DNA of 64,000 nt from Eremophila alpestris peregrina (GCA_009792885.1 WMCF01000032.1:4506589-4570588); one strand, 5' to 3'; shown: positions 43,663 to 57,978, counted from the stretch's first letter. Notes: generated from the sequence alone by a model not told the origin. Program-made: numbers and translations.

Positions 43663-44334
43663 AGAACATTGTGTTAGACTCTCCTGGAAAACAATTTACA
43701 GATCTCTTCCTCCACCCCCTTTCCTCTGTAGCTCGTTCCTGTTCCCTTGCTATGAAAAGTTTGGTTGTCTTCTCCTTTTTCTGGCTGAGTCTTTCCACGG
43801 CAGTTAGCTGCCATGGTGATAGAAGTTAGAGAAATTAGTAAGAAGAAGAGTCATAATTAACAATTGACTGACAGTCCCATCTGACCTGAGACAGTAGCTG
43901 AAAGCTGCCTCCCACTTCAATCTGCTTGCCACGGAACAGCCAGGAACAGGCAGTTCCACTAGCCAAGGTGGTCTGGCTGTTGGCTCCATTCCTGCAGGGG
44001 CTGCCCTCGGTGGATTTGGTGCTCGGAGCCTCAGTGAGGATGTGTCACCATTGCCCTCTTCTGGATCCACAGCCAAGCCTGCTCCAAAGCTTGGGAGATG
44101 TCACTGTCTGGGGATGGCAACACGTGGTGGCTCCAAGGGAGCTGTTCCAGAGGTGGCCACTGGTGCCTCATGCAGGTGTTCCACTCCACTTTGCACTGTT
44201 CCACTCCAAGAGCTTGGAGATCTTTTGTGTTTCTCCTTCCAGAATGGTGACTGTGCCGTGGGGCAGATTCACAGCAGATGGTGGATTCAAAGGGAAGGAG
44301 ATATTAGAAAACAAATTAACGCTAAATACATGAC
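43663..44334. other. No gene seen
   Basis: No recognisable gene or repeat between the CR1 copy and the probable old LINE relic. Confidence 0.5.
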
Positions 44335-44535
44335 TAATTCAGGATCTTTGTGAATGTGCACCACTGTGAAAGGTGGGTGGTTCAAAACCTCCCAGGAATG
44401 GGGGGATCTCAGGTTCAAAAGAAAGGAGATGTGGTTAGGCTGTGGAACTCCTTGCCACAGGATGCTAAAAATATATATGAACTTAAGAATCTGGAAAAGT
44501 TTGTGGAAGAGAAATCCAGTGATGGTTACTAATTA
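44335..44535 (+). mobile_element. Probable ancient LINE relic (CR1/L3-like)
   Basis: The segment TTAGGCTGTGGAACTCCTTG then CCACAGGATGCTAAAAATAT and GAAGAGAAATCCAGTGATGG resembles the 3' end of old amniote LINEs. In frame it reads RLWNSLPQDA, similar to the W-N-S-L-P motif near the reverse-transcriptase C terminus of CR1/L2/L3 elements. It is short and diverged, and the family assignment is from memory. Confidence 0.5.
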
Positions 44536-47500
44536 CACAGAACTTCCAGCCATTTATATAAGTTATATTTCTACATGAAATACATATTTATGGAAGAAAA
44601 GGCTTCCTAGTCTATTCTAGGTACCTTCTTTTGGTATCATGATCCTGCATCAGCCCTTTGCTGACCCAGTGTAACACACTCCTGTTTGTATGAATATGGA
44701 AAAGCAGAGGTCAGGTCCTCAGCTGCTCCCTCAAGGTTTTATTCAGCTTGAGGCAGGTGAAGGCTCAGTAATTGCTCAGTAACACACTTGGGGCCTGGCC
44801 CATCATGGAGCCCTTGAGATCTGGTGGTTTTGTAATGCACAAAATTATGCAGAAACCTCACTGTTTTGTGCAGGGAGGAAAATTAGCCCAACTCAACAAG
44901 GCACATTGCTTATGGACTGAGCGAGGCAATTTTTCACACTCAGCTGGAAAGAATTTCTGCACTTGTCTGTCTGCTGGAGTTCATGCAATGTGGTAACACA
45001 GAGAACCAAACCTGACACTGGAAATTATGGGGCTGTTCTCAGCATCCAAGCACTGAAAATAGGCAGCAAATAGGAATCTGGTGAGGAGTTTCAACAGCTT
45101 GACCTGTCTCTGTAATGGACTTTAGAGTCAAGAGCAGGTTGATGACAGTTGTTAATCCCTTCTAGCACAGCCCTCCCTCACAGCTCTGCCTGTGTTCCCT
45201 GCTGTTAAAAATTGTATCTCCCAAACAGGGGAAAAATAGGAGTGGGCATCTCCTGTTTCACCCAGCATAGGGGAAAGGAAAGATGGGGGAATGATGTGTC
45301 CCTGACAGCAGGGACAGTGATGGATGAGGGAGACAGGGGATATGTGGAATTCCTGGCACATGGAAGGAGAATGGTGGGTCCAGGGTGAATGACAGAATAC
45401 AGGGGACATATATCCCTGAGACAAGGACTTAAGGGGGAAATTGGCACACACACCTCTTGAGTCAAGGGGTGGATCAGTGGGATGCAGGCTGGGATTATCC
45501 AGGAAAGCAAGAATGGAAAGCAAAGTGCTCCTGGTCCAGTTCAGTCAGTCCCAGAACAGGCTCTAAGTGTGAACAGTGTGACAGAAGGGACAAACCCACG
45601 GCTGAGGTGTCTCAGATTGTCTCCAGTGGGTCTCTGCCAAATGGAGATTCAGACACTCAACTGCAGAGGTCTGGAGAAGAACCTGTGAGGCAGAGGTGTC
45701 CAAGGGTGATAAGTGGGACACAGCACAAACAGCACACAACATGCTTCAAAGAAGCTCCTCAGGGCCTGGGTGCTATAGTACCTGGAAGATAGATCAGGGG
45801 ACTAAAAGTCAGGACTTTAATCCCATGATTAAACTTCGGCACCTGTTAATTTACACTGGACAAAAGACACGCTCTGCCCCAGTTCCCTGCTTTCCAGCAA
45901 GTGTAAGAGTCATTGCCTGCCCTAGAAAGAGAGCATTCTCCATTCATGCTTGGGAAGCTCCTGGAGAGCAGAAGCTGTGCAAGTGCAGAGCATCATCTCC
46001 TCAGCATCCTGCAAGAACATGCCAGCAACATTCAACCTCCCCTCAAATCCAGTGGCAGGTCACAGCGATTGGCGGGTCTGGCATGTGTGTGACTGTGAGT
46101 CACCCAGGATAACTGATCTTCATATTAATCTATTGTTGTAAGTGACTTGGAGCTGCCTACAGACAATCCTTCAGAGTACGGAACAATGGAGAACCTGCAC
46201 ATCTGAATAAAGCCTCCTCTGCATGGCAACTTATTGCCATCGTAACCAGCATAAACAAGAGCAATTAAGACAATTTCAGAGCATCACCTCCTCCCTCTGG
46301 GGTCTTAATGAGAGCACGCTCAGAAGGGGGCTGGAGCAGAAGCAGCAAGGGCTGGGAGTTAACTTGTGCAGGAAAAGAAGGGTAGGGATCCATTGGACTG
46401 CTCCTCTCCACTCCATGGTGTAACACAAAGGGCAAACAGGGGGAGAGATTCAATCAGCTCTGGGGTAGATGGAAAAGGCTCTGAGAAGCAGAGCTTTCCT
46501 GCTGTCTAACCCTCACAGCAGCTGTCAGGACTCTGCAGATTTTGCTGGCATATCCAGGTGAGCAGAAATAGCCAGAAGGGGTGAGAAAGACAGGGGCACC
46601 ACACAGAAGGATAACAAGATTCTGAGCCATAGTTATTGGTGGAAACAGGGTTGGATTGGACTGATGGCCTTCTAGGAGCCAGGTGTTCAAGAAGAAGGTC
46701 TTCCAAAGATGATGATTATCCATTCCAGAAAATAAATACGAGCCTCCACACGGTGCTGCTGGATTAGTGTATAGGTTGCACATGCTCCATAAAACTTTGC
46801 TATATGCTACTGATCTACAAACACTCAGATGACTGAGAAGCTGTTTGTGGGCAGCTGTGCAGTGAGGAGAGATGGAAAATTAGGAAGCTCTCCTTAAAGT
46901 GATCTGTCAGGAGATGAGAGGGACTGAGCTGTACAAATACTCCAGGGAAGGAAGGGAGGCAGCTCCTATCATCTTGGTTATGGCACCTCTTCCTTTGGAA
47001 ATCTGGTTCCTTGCACTGGAGAAGAAATGGATGGGGCTCTGGAGCAGAGTTTTTGTGAAGGTTTTCATAGGATTGAAGGAACTATGTGATTTTTTACTGA
47101 CTCTTTCCAAATTTAAGGCAGAAGTCAAAAACGAGGTTCCTACACTGTCACAGTGTATAAATAGCCTGATGGAAGCATAACAGCAGCTCAGTTTGGTATG
47201 TATCGTGCACTCAAATAATTTTATAAAAAACCCCCACAGAATTCTCTCCAGCTACTCCTGCAAGAAGCTCACCAGCTTCTGTTTAATGTGTGTGCAATGA
47301 CAGCTCCCCGTACTTCAGGTGGATTACAAAACTCACCCTAGAACCAAAATGGTTCTTTCCATTCTCTGCAGAGACAATTTTTTCCTTTTAACTTGAAATT
47401 TGCCATCATAGATTTGATTGTCTGCTGAAAAAAAAAAGAAAAAAAGAAAAAAAGAAAAGAAAGAAAACTAGCACATTAACTTGCAAAGAGAAGAAAGGAG

Positions 47501-48229
47501 CTAAATCTGAGACCTCTTATCTGAATCTTCCCAATGCCTAAGTGCTGGATAATTGGAATTGCTGTCTGAGCCATGAAATGCAGTTTTACTCAGATGTTCC
47601 TAACCCCAGATAGTCTTCTCCTTTCTACTTCTCCTTCAGAAGCACCCTGGTTCTAAGATCTCAGGAGATATGTGAAATCTGACCTTCAGTGGAAAAAGAT
47701 CCTCTTAAACTTCCTAGAAGCCAGCACGAGCTAAGTGCTTTGCAAAATGAGCAACCTACTTTCTTTGGAGTCAGGAGTTTTTTTGGAAGCACAGGGTCAC
47801 TCAGCCAACCACATGGACCAGTTTGCCCTTTGCTAAGAGTTTTGACAACCGGAGTTCAAACCCTCCCAGCCAAAGCACTTCTTATCACCAGGTAGGTTTT
47901 TAGGAGGGAAATAGCTGTGAAATAGTCACCTTTTGGAAATTGGGTCTATCTGCTGTGCTCATGGCCTTGTGCTTATTCTGTGTGCATCACCTTGGATGAG
48001 TGTGCAGAACTGGAGTCCACCTGGAACACATAGATGAGTCTCTAAAGGGAAATAACTATTAGTAGTTGCTGACATTCAAGACAACCATTTCCCCATGGAT
48101 ATCTTGTTTGGGTACTGCCTGAAGGGCAACTAGTGAGGGCTCAGCAATTCTGAACAGCAGCTTACGTATTTAGGAACCTCATGTCAAATGCATCCTAAAA
48201 TACAGAAAAAAAAAAAAAGCCGTTTGACA
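44536..48229. other. No gene seen; A/G-rich run at 47428-47468
   Basis: AT-richer unique-looking DNA. A poly(A)/AAAG low-complexity run lies at 47428-47468. The 47689-47895 frame ends in CAG|GTAGGT, which looks like a splice donor, but its translation has no recognisable domain. Confidence 0.5.
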
Positions 48230-48350
48230 GAGAAAAATGAGGAGATGTGAACAGCTGAATCTGTTCTCTGCCACTGACTCACCAAGGGACATGGAGCAAA
48301 TCACTTTATTTTTCCATGATTCGAATACCCTCTTGCAAAATGAGGCCAAC
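48230..48350 (+). mobile_element. Probable ancient MIR-like core-SINE relic
   Basis: CTGTTCTCTGCCACTGACTC, ATGGAGCAAATCACTTTATT and CTTGCAAAATGAGGCC appear in the same order and spacing as the MIR core (CCACT..ACT, TGGGCAAGTCACTTAA, TGTAAAATGGGG). It is diverged, as expected for an element older than the bird-mammal split. Moderate confidence only. Confidence 0.55.
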
Positions 48351-51300
48351 TGAAAAGCAGGTCCAGCACTTCCCATGGCGCTCAGATTTGTACCTGGTGG
48401 GGTATGTGTGTGTCAGCTGGGCAGCACCAGAGCTTTCAGTTCACAAGGAAGGTCTGTAGAGAGACATCAGTGTTTGTCAGTCCACGCTTTATAATGTTCT
48501 GACATCTGGAAGGGCAGAGCAGAATCGTTACTGTTCGGGTGATGACCACTCTGTCCCTTATTAAGAGGAAATTAAAAATAGGAAGTGGTTATAATTATCA
48601 TTTTGGACACCATTCCAGTGGCATCGTTCTCAACACAGTGCTGGGATTATAAAGTAATAGCCAAGGGAATGTCAATTTACCATTCCTTTTTTCAGTGCAG
48701 CACGAGTGTGAGGCAGTACAATCCCTGCTATCTCCTTCCCCGACATCCAGCCGTGCATTTCCCAGTACGGCTCATTTCGGCTTTCTGAGGTCCATTGTAA
48801 CATTAACAAAGGTAGCCTGGTGATATTGTTATATCCAAATGATGGACAGAGACAGAGAAAAAACTCCCAGTACCTCTAGAGATGAAAACAATAATCTTGT
48901 GCCATTCCAAATGGGAAGAGAATTTCCTAGATAAAGATTCACCTCTGCCTCCTGCTCTAAGGCAAAGAGCTGTTGCCTGTTCCGAGCTCACTGGCTTTGC
49001 TCTGCACTCCACACAAGGAAACGAGAACCTGCCTTTGGAAAGTGCTAACCTTATCCTGCATGGAAAACCAAATGAAAGCACTTTGTTTGGGAAAGGCTTG
49101 CGCTAGGATTCATAATAAGCCATCATTGACGTGACAGACCTTGTTGTTGACTTGGAGCCAAATCTTGAGGTCCTTGCCTGAAGGATCAGAAGGATTTGAC
49201 CCCAGGACTGTTATTAGCCTTGACATCACCAGCTCCTGACATGGGATAGTTTTCCAGTGAACTTGCTTGAGAATGTTTAGAAATGTCAAGTGGCCGAGCC
49301 ACGAGGACACAAGAACGAGAAGGTATCAAATTCGCCCAATTGAACGGGAGAATTTCAGTCCTCCCCCTGCTCCTGCTGGCGATGGCAGCACTGCTGAAAA
49401 CGTATGTCAGGGTTACACTGCCTTATCAGGCCCCTCTCAGCCCAGCACCCTTCATCAGCACAGCCCATGTGCGGGATCCCAACTAAGCCAGAGCAACGGG
49501 ATCCCGGTGTAGGCTCAGAGACCTGCCAGAGAACTTTTCCAACACTGATTGTGTTGTGGTGGACAGAGCTTGTACCAAACCATTTATACGAAGGATGGAC
49601 ACTGTGTGAGCTGGACTGGAGCCTAAAAGTTCTGGTTGTGGTGTGGTAGTGTTTTGCCAAAGGATTCCTGGTGTCACGTCATGCTGAGAGCTTTGAGGGT
49701 GGGGAAGGAGAGGGGCAGAGGAGACTGCAGAAGCCACAGAGCTGTAGGCACTGATGAGCTTGTGAGCTCCAGTGACCTCATACTTTTACTTTCACTCCAT
49801 ATAGGCCAGAACTCCATGCTGAACTCCAGCAGAGGAAAGGCCATGTGTTAGGTAAAACCTCTATCCAAATTTTCTCCATGCAGGGAATGGCTCCAGCACT
49901 TCAATACTTGCAGAACAACTCGGCTCACCATGGTTTAAACCAAACTTCTCAACAACCTTTGCCATTCCCCATCGTCTTCCCTGTGTTCAGTGCTGCCAGC
50001 TTTCCTTGCACACATCCACAGCACAGCAAATCTTCCTCCTGTGCTCCTCGACTCAAGCCACCGTTCTGGTTGCTGACATTAGTCAAGGTCTAACAGGATC
50101 TACTATTCCATTCACGCCTCCAGAAGATTTGTGCCATCCAGATGCCCTTACTGAGTGAAACTCCCATTGTTTCATGCAGCTAAAATCAGTTCCACTGACA
50201 AAAATGAAAAGGTGACAGAATCCGTATCGATCACATATCCACCCATCTCTCTTGCCATCTCTCCACAATTTCCGCAATCCTTGAGAGCACCACTTGTTAG
50301 TGTGCTGCAGGAACTCATCCAGAATGCTTTAAGATCCCTAAATTAATCATGGAGGATTCACCTTCCCTTCCATCAGGGAAAACAAAAGCTTGAAATTCAA
50401 GGGGAGGGCTGGAATCTCCCCGGCTGATTGGCTGGAGGATGCCTTCTCGCCCACACGTCCCACTCAGCAACATTTCCAAATATTTTTGAGCAAGCTGAAA
50501 ACAATTGTGTTGGAGGGGCAGGGGGGCTGCTAATACCCTATCGGTTTCACATTCCTAGGAGAGTTCCCAGCCCACCAATCTGCCATCCTATATCAGGCAA
50601 TGAGCCCTCAGCTGGAAACTTTACCCTGGCTCTACCTATTGTCCAATGTTTTCCTTCCTGCCAGATGATTGGAATTGCACCAGTTGTTAATTTTACACCT
50701 GCTGTTTGTGAATATCCCTGAGTGACCTTTCCGACAACAGCCACCCCGGGGGGATTTCTCAGTGGAGAGATGCACACACATGCAGGCAGGAGCAGATAGA
50801 AAGGGAACAGGAAGGGGCCTCCTGATGAATGATGAGGGATTTAAATAACTCTTGCTGGGGCCATAGTGGGATATTGGGCAGCAGGAATGATGAAGCGGAT
50901 GTTTAAAACATAGCAAAGTGTCAATCTAAGCACAGAGGGCAAAATAGTGTTAGCAGATCCCTTCCTCTTTCCAGCTCTCTCCTTGTGCCCAGCTGGCTGA
51001 GCAATGCAACTCCCAGAGCCCCTCACAAAAGAAAAATGGCTCCCTGAGACACTGAAGCCAAGGTCTGGAGAGTCTGAAAACCCTTTTATTTGGGAATCTG
51101 AAAGGAATATCTGCCCTGTGGCCCCATTAATCACTTCTTACCTTGGAGTAACTGACCCTAATGCCATCTCTGGAAGGTATCAATCATCCCAGAAGGGATG
51201 TGTCAGTACAGCATGGACAGGAAAAGCCACTGGCTTCTCAGTCCTGAATTCTGGCTGGTCTGAGGAAGTCACAGGTGCTCAGATATCACTGTGACCAGTT

Positions 51301-54300
51301 TTAATACTCAGATTAGGTTAAACAGATCTAGCTCACTTTAGAAATGGATTAAGAGCACTCGGGTTATTAAAAATGATTTGTGGGGCCAGAGATGGATCAG
51401 AGGAGAAACTGGCCATGGGCTGTAGCCACATAACCTCAACATTTCCTACAGCAAGCTGGTACTTGGCTCTAGAAAGTGGAGTAGTGTACAAATAGGAGCA
51501 GGAGATGGCAAATTTTCCTCTGAAAAAAGACTGAATATTGGATAAATAACACAGTGGTGGATGTCTGCTGAGTGGTAGCAGATGTTCAGGGACAGGCAAG
51601 CCTGACCCTTGTGGAGGAGAAATCACTGATGTGGATATCAACAGAATTCTGTGTGTACAGTGCTCAGTCACAGGCATCCATCCCCCTGGTACAGCAGGGA
51701 TCTGTGTGCCAAGCAATTCCTCTCCCAGAGATCTCAGCTCAGGATAATACACCCTTTCACTGGAGAGTGGCTCTGGCTTGGGAACTGATTCTGTTCAGTG
51801 ATGATGGGGCAAATCTTGCCTCCACCCTCTAACCTGGCCAAGCACAACTCAAATGGAAAAAGCTGCCTCAGATCTGAACCCCAGGTCCAAACCAAGCTGC
51901 CCCCAACTCCTGTAACTTCTCACTACAGGATGAGGGGACCCCGTGCTCTTCTAGAGACCCCCTTGCAAGTGAGGCTCTCCCCACATCTCAGCTAATGAGC
52001 ATCCCACTGTATCTTGTGCAAAATGGGAGCTCCAAGGCTTGGCCATTTCCCAATTTTGAACAACATTCTGCCAATCTAAACTCCTGCTTTAACCCTGAAA
52101 GACATTCCTCACGTCTTCTCAAGTGAAGAAGAAAGAACCATTTCCGCAGAGAACTTGTCTAAAAATGCCAGGGGGATAATCCCAACACACCTCTAAAAGA
52201 ATGGATGTCCCTAATGCATCATTTTGCTACGGTGAGTCCCTCTGAGACTTTCAGGCCACCAAGCCACCACTTTCCAAATACTCTTGGCCAAACACTCACT
52301 CAAATGAATGGACAGCTGCAGATAGTACAATGTACCTTGGACAGCATTGGAAAGGGTCTGTGTGTCAGGTATCTCCAAACTCCTGGGAATCAGGGGAAAA
52401 TACTTATAATCTCCAAAAAACAAAGAATTCCTTAGCTGAGTGAAACCCACGATGGAAGAACAGGCATGGCAGATGAGCTTCTCTCTGCAGCCTCATCAAC
52501 ATTCTAATGGCCATCTGCATCTCTGGATTCAGCTCCATCCTTGGCCAACTCAGTTTAGAAAAGGTTTTGTTTTTCTTGGGCTGGTTTTGTTTACAGCCGC
52601 TTGACCCAGGCAGAGAGTTCAGCAGCAGCTGAGTGCAACCCAGGCTCTCCCAAGTGTACGTTCTCCAGTGAAACATCTGGTTACAAGGCAAGGTCAAACG
52701 GGCCTGAAATGGGAGAGGGCCACAGATTCTGCCCGCTGAGATGCAGCCAGCTGGGAAAAGAACAGGCTTTTCTGGGTATGTTGGAGGATTTGGCTGGGAA
52801 AAGGGAAGGAGAAAAAGAAGCATACTGCAGAAAAGCTGAGGATCAAGAGGCTGGTTCTTTCATTGGTTAAAAATCAAGACCACCCTAGTTGTCACATGAA
52901 TGGCTGAGTGTTATTTAGCAGGAATTCTAGTTGCTCCCAAATAGACAGAAGGTCTCTTCAAATTCCTCATTTATATGTATTTCCAGTATATGAATTCCTC
53001 TATTCCCCATTATCCTGGGACTACCTCAGACACACATCTCAGGCCTTCTCACTCTTTTCTTTCTAATTTTCCCCTCTCATGAGGCACTGGAGCCGGAAGG
53101 ATAAAGACAGATCCAACCTGCAGCACACTGCAAACCTTGATCTCCCACATTCCTTGGGACAAGGACCACCCAGCTCTTCAGTGTTTGTCCAGCACCTGCA
53201 CCACTGGTGCCCAAGCCAGTGTCTGGATGCAATAATGACACAAATAACTACATTGTTCAGGACTGGTGTGAGAGCTCCTGCAAACCAAAGAAACCATTCA
53301 GGAAGCTTAAAGAACAAATCCTTCCATGCAGCCCCAGGGAATGCTAGCAGCAAATATTTAGGGTTTCTTTGTTTTTAAAACAAGGCTTTTCCTCTGAACA
53401 AGAACCAAAAAAAAAAAAAAAAAAAAACAAAAACATGCAAACTGGATGAACCAAGCACAAAGAACACCAAGAGAGGAAGCTCATCCTGCAGACACAGCAG
53501 GAGCTGTGTGGTGAACCGGGGTTGATTCATGGACAACCAAAAAACCAGCAGAAAACACTAAATTCACATTATGGTGTTTATGCAGCATGAGCTGACCAGC
53601 CTTAATAACACTAATGCTTAGTACATGATTTTCAGAGAGAAACAAGTGAAGAATAATTGTCTGAGCTTGGCATCAAGCACTGTTTCTGAGCTGTGATACT
53701 TCCTCCTTTGGGACTTTCACTAAATATCCCGACCTGTTTGTGCTTGAGCATCCTCCTCTAAAAGGATAAGGACAACAGCAGTCACTCACCTACTTTGGTG
53801 GGTAATGAATGACTCAGATAGCTCTCACCGACCTCTTCAAGTCCTACACACAATACCCGATGTGTCATGCAGCACCTCAGAGCAGCCAGAAAGCTGTCAC
53901 CTCTTAATGGGCCTGCCTTGCCAGCGTGATGGGCAGGGCAAAGCCTGCACAAGGTCCTTTGGCACCTCTATCCAAGCTGGGAATGGTTTGCAGAAGGATC
54001 CACTGTCCCATGGAAGGAGTACAGAGGGAAGGGGAAGAGCTTGAGCAGGCTGTGTGCTGCCATTCCATCGGGTCCTGCTGGAATCCGGACATTGTGGGCA
54101 GAGGCATCTTTTGAGGCTCAGCACATCAGCTGCTGCCTTCATGCACCAGAAATAAAGGACTCCAAATCCAAACCTGGAAGCCAACCAAAATACCAGAAGA
54201 TCGTTGTGCTTCTCATGTGCATAATCTGATGCCTAATTTACATGCACCGCTTGTGTATCTTAATCCCAGCTTTCCAGAGGATGCTGTCCCATCCCTGATC

Positions 54301-54915
54301 CCATCAACAGATGGACTCCATCTGCCCAAACAAAAGCTACAGTTTCACCCTGCTCAGATTTTTCCCACCAAACTGCTGGATGCAGCTGTTGTTACCCAGG
54401 CCCCTGCCTTATGCAGCCCTTGGTCTGAATGCAGAGGTTTTCCTTCACAAGATCTTTGCCATTTCAGTCACCCTTCAAGCTGCCTGGACGTGAGCGAGCT
54501 CTGGTCTGCAGTCACTGTGCTCCAATAAACTCCATCAGCACTTCCCAGCACACAGCACACCCTGGAATCTGCCTGGCTTGGAGTACAGATCCAGTGTAAA
54601 ACTCCACACAGAGCAGCCAGTTACTCAGAACAGTCTATACAAGGTATATCTTGGGAATCAACTCACACATATCTGGGAGTGCAAAAGCATCCACTGCTTG
54701 CTTGAACACAAACGTCACCTTTAAAAACTTCCTTGAAATCCTTTTAAAAGCCAACCATGTGGTTTTGGCAACTTCACACACCCCTCATGCTGTAGGTAGT
54801 ATTCCATGAAAAGAAATGTTTGCTCTGACCCTCTGGTATCTGCAGATAGTATTGGAGGGATAAAATGGAACCTGACCCCATGCTTTTTCCAGAAAAGGGA
54901 AAACCCAAGACATAT
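48351..54915. other. No gene seen; poly(A) run at 53407-53427
   Basis: No recognisable gene. A 21-base A run at 53407-53427 lacks a recognisable retrocopy upstream. AATAAA at about 54524 is isolated. Frames of up to 139 codons here show no domain. Confidence 0.5.
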
Positions 54916-55089
54916 GTGAGGCCCTGGCACAGATTCCCAGAGAAACTGTGGCTGCTCCATCCCTGGTAGTGTCCATGATTGGACAGGGCTTGGAGCAGCC
55001 TGGGACAGTGGAAGGTGTCTGTGTCCATGGCAGGGATTGGAACAAGATGAGCTTAAAGGTACCTTCCAGTCCACACCATTCTGAGATTC
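54916..55089 (+). mobile_element. CR1 LINE 3' fragment
   Basis: GTGAGGCCCTGGCACAGATT, CTGGTAGTGTCCATGATTGG, GGGCTTGGAGCAGCCTGGGA, GGATTGGAACAAGATGAGCT and a CATTCTGAGATTC end match the CR1 3' end, plus strand. Confidence 0.93.
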
Positions 55090-57978
55090 CACCACTCCGT
55101 ATTTCATTCCCCAAATAACAAGCAATAACAAGAACACAATGTCACATCCTTATTCTTGTCTCCCAAAACTGAGGCAGGGGCATTAGGAAAAGGTGCATTT
55201 GCAAACCCACAGAATTGGATTTGCTAGGACACACTGAGCATGCACATGTGGGAAGATGCTGTAGAAACAGGGCTTGAGAAGCCACACAGTTAAATGTTGA
55301 TTCTTCCTCATCCTTTCCTTCTCTTCTGTCTTTTCTCTCATGATGGGAGCAGTCTCAAGAAAAACCTCACTGTATCTTTCAGTTATGATAAAAGAACCTC
55401 CCTGCTGCCCACCCCAAACCTGTGTCTGAGTGCTTTAAGAGCTGAGTTTTGTCATAAGGTAAAGGGTCAAATAGTTCCCCTCTCCCTTTACTCATTTACC
55501 CCATGGTAGGTAAATTTAGGTCATTCCCAACCTCTAATGGGCACAAGGGCTTCTTTGCCTATTGAGGCTGCACCAAAGTAGCCAGTGAAGTTTGTTGAGG
55601 CCTCTCCTCTCTCTGCTGCCAGGAGGGAGGGAACCACACTGTCTGAGAAACTGTCTGGGACTTGGGCACTTCCCTTCCTCTTCCTTTCAGAAGTGTTTTG
55701 ATTAAACTAGCAAAACCATTCATTCTCTCTATCACTCCTTAACTTTATTTTTGTTACTTCTAGACAGCTCGGAACACCCTTTCCTAGGCAACATTCCCTA
55801 AATCTGTTTCAGAAGCCAAACCTGCACCCAAGTGACAGAGACACTCCCATGCAGTTGGATCTGGCATCACCTGGGGAGCACCAAAGAACTCACCCACCTC
55901 CATTTCTGTGCCCCCTGGTTGTGGGAGGTGCCATCCTCCAGCTGGGAACGATCCCTGCCTCACTCCCCACGGCTCTCAGTCAGGAAGTGCCACCCCTGAG
56001 CCCCTGAGCTGGGGACAGGGAATGCTGTGGGGACACCTCTGTGGCCTCCCCATAGCAGTGGTTTAAGGGTGCTGACTGAAAGCATCCGCTGTGGCTGGGC
56101 AGCTGTCCAAGCACGCTGGATGCAAGCTCAGTTGCAACTTCCACAGGGATCACACTCCTGGATCACCAACCCCTGATTGTAGCAGGCAAAATCCTAAAGC
56201 AGGGAAACTGTCCTTAAATCTCGTTCCCCCTCCAGTTGTTCACAGCAGGGATAAGTAAGGCCTCATCTATAATCACCTAAAACCATCACATGGTTCCTGC
56301 TCTGGCAGTACAACAGCTGAGCACGCTGCAGGATACACAGCTACACACATTGGTGATGCACCATTACACACTTCCCTAGTGCAAGCCCTGTTGAAATGCT
56401 GCCATCAAATTATTTCAACTGATCAAAGCAGGGAAAAAAATAGAATATTAAAGGCCCAGATAACAAATTAATAAGAATAAAAGCATGTAGGTGAGAATTA
56501 AGAAGGCATTAACATTCTGATGGCATCTGCTGCCTAAATTAAACTACAGGGAAAAAAAAAAAAAAGAGTTCAGCTGACGCTCAGGATCAGGACAAATAGT
56601 TCTCAAATGGAAATTACAGTTTTGAAAATTATGTACCAAAAAAGGATCCAAATTAGGACATTTCTGATTCTTGAAGTTCTTTCTCCAGGTGGGGATCTCA
56701 GGCTTGACTGGAGGGCTGGCAACATGATTGGCAAGATGCTGGAGCTGCTCAGTTCCTGCATCCCACAGCAGGACCAAACTGGCCCAGAGCCCAGCTGAGA
56801 CAGTGTCTTGTCACTGCTCTGATCCCTCTGGGACTCTGTCCCTTTTTGGACCTGGACCATATGGATATGGTGGTTTTCATTGGTGTAGACACCATCTTGG
56901 AAAAAGAGGAGGAATTAGGCCTGGATTTCCAAAGGAGCCCAGTGCTAAATTATGTGAATAACTGCATCAGTAATTTACATGAGCAGTTACTGTGACAACT
57001 AATAGTGAACAACTTAAGTAGCCAGTTGAGCATGTAATGACCTGAGTTATATGCACCATCATGTCTCTTTGGCACACCAAATTAGGTGTGCATACACATT
57101 TTGCATGCCCTGAAGGACTTCTACCTCAGCAACGAGCCTTTATTTCACAGCACAAGCCTGATCTCAGCAGCCTAGCACAGCACAGCCAGTTTATGCAACG
57201 CAAAGAGCTGGCACAAACTCCACGGCCCAGGTCAGAACGGATCCTCAGACAGCTAATTAATTTTTACTGCTCCTTTGTGAACTGTAAATTACCCTTCATT
57301 TCCTAGATTTCTGTCCCATTTTTCGGCTGCCTTTCTCCAGTGAAGCAGTAAAAAGGGAAAAGTGCCAATAATGGGCTCTCGTTGTGATAAAAGCAGCCAC
57401 GATTCACTCACGCTTTGAACAATGCTCTGCTTATGACCAGAATATAAAGGCAATTGGGTTTCAAGAAACTGTCCAGAGATAATGACTTTTCCTGTAGATG
57501 GGAGGATAGGAGGAATATTTTATAAAAAGAGGGGCGGGAGAAGTGTCTGGTTTTGCAGGACAAACACAACCGAGTTCCTCTCCTGCAGAGGGTTAAAAAC
57601 AAGATAAATAATCTTCGCTTAGAGACCAAGTTCATCAGCATTGCCTGCACAAAAGAGAAGGGAAACTGCTTACAAGGCTGAACTGCCAACAGCCTCCCCT
57701 TCTCATTCAGAGAGGAAAGAAGAGCCTCTTCCAGAGAAAGAGTGACCTTCAGACCACACACACACCCTCAGTGTCTTCCGAGAGCAGCCCCTGAGCAAAC
57801 GGTGCTGGAGCAAGGACGGGCGGGGTTTTTTTCAGTACTGCTGTGACCCTGTGCAAAGACTAAAGCTGCTGATTCTGCTGAATCCAGAAAGCAACACCCT
57901 GCCAAGAAAAGATCAACCAGTGTATACAATCCTGCAAACCGTTGTTCCAGTCTGTGTTCTCTGCTGATGTCACTGTTC
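55090..57978. other. No gene seen
   Basis: No recognisable gene. A short A run lies at about 56551-56565. AT-rich, unique-looking sequence. Confidence 0.5.

Noticed and set aside
47689..47895. 68-codon frame ending at CAG|GTAGGT as a possible exon
   Set aside because: Translation shows no known domain, the frame begins at a non-ATG codon, and there is no convincing acceptor upstream.
53407..53427. Poly(A) run as the tail of a processed retrocopy (also 29019-29042)
   Set aside because: Upstream sequence shows no recognisable gene copy or LINE/SINE body, and no target-site duplication was found.
21538..53820. About ten TGAGTCA/TGACTCA (AP-1) sites scattered through the window
   Set aside because: Roughly eight are expected by chance in 64 kb, so there is no real enrichment. 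Only the one at 22.1 kb has promoter context.
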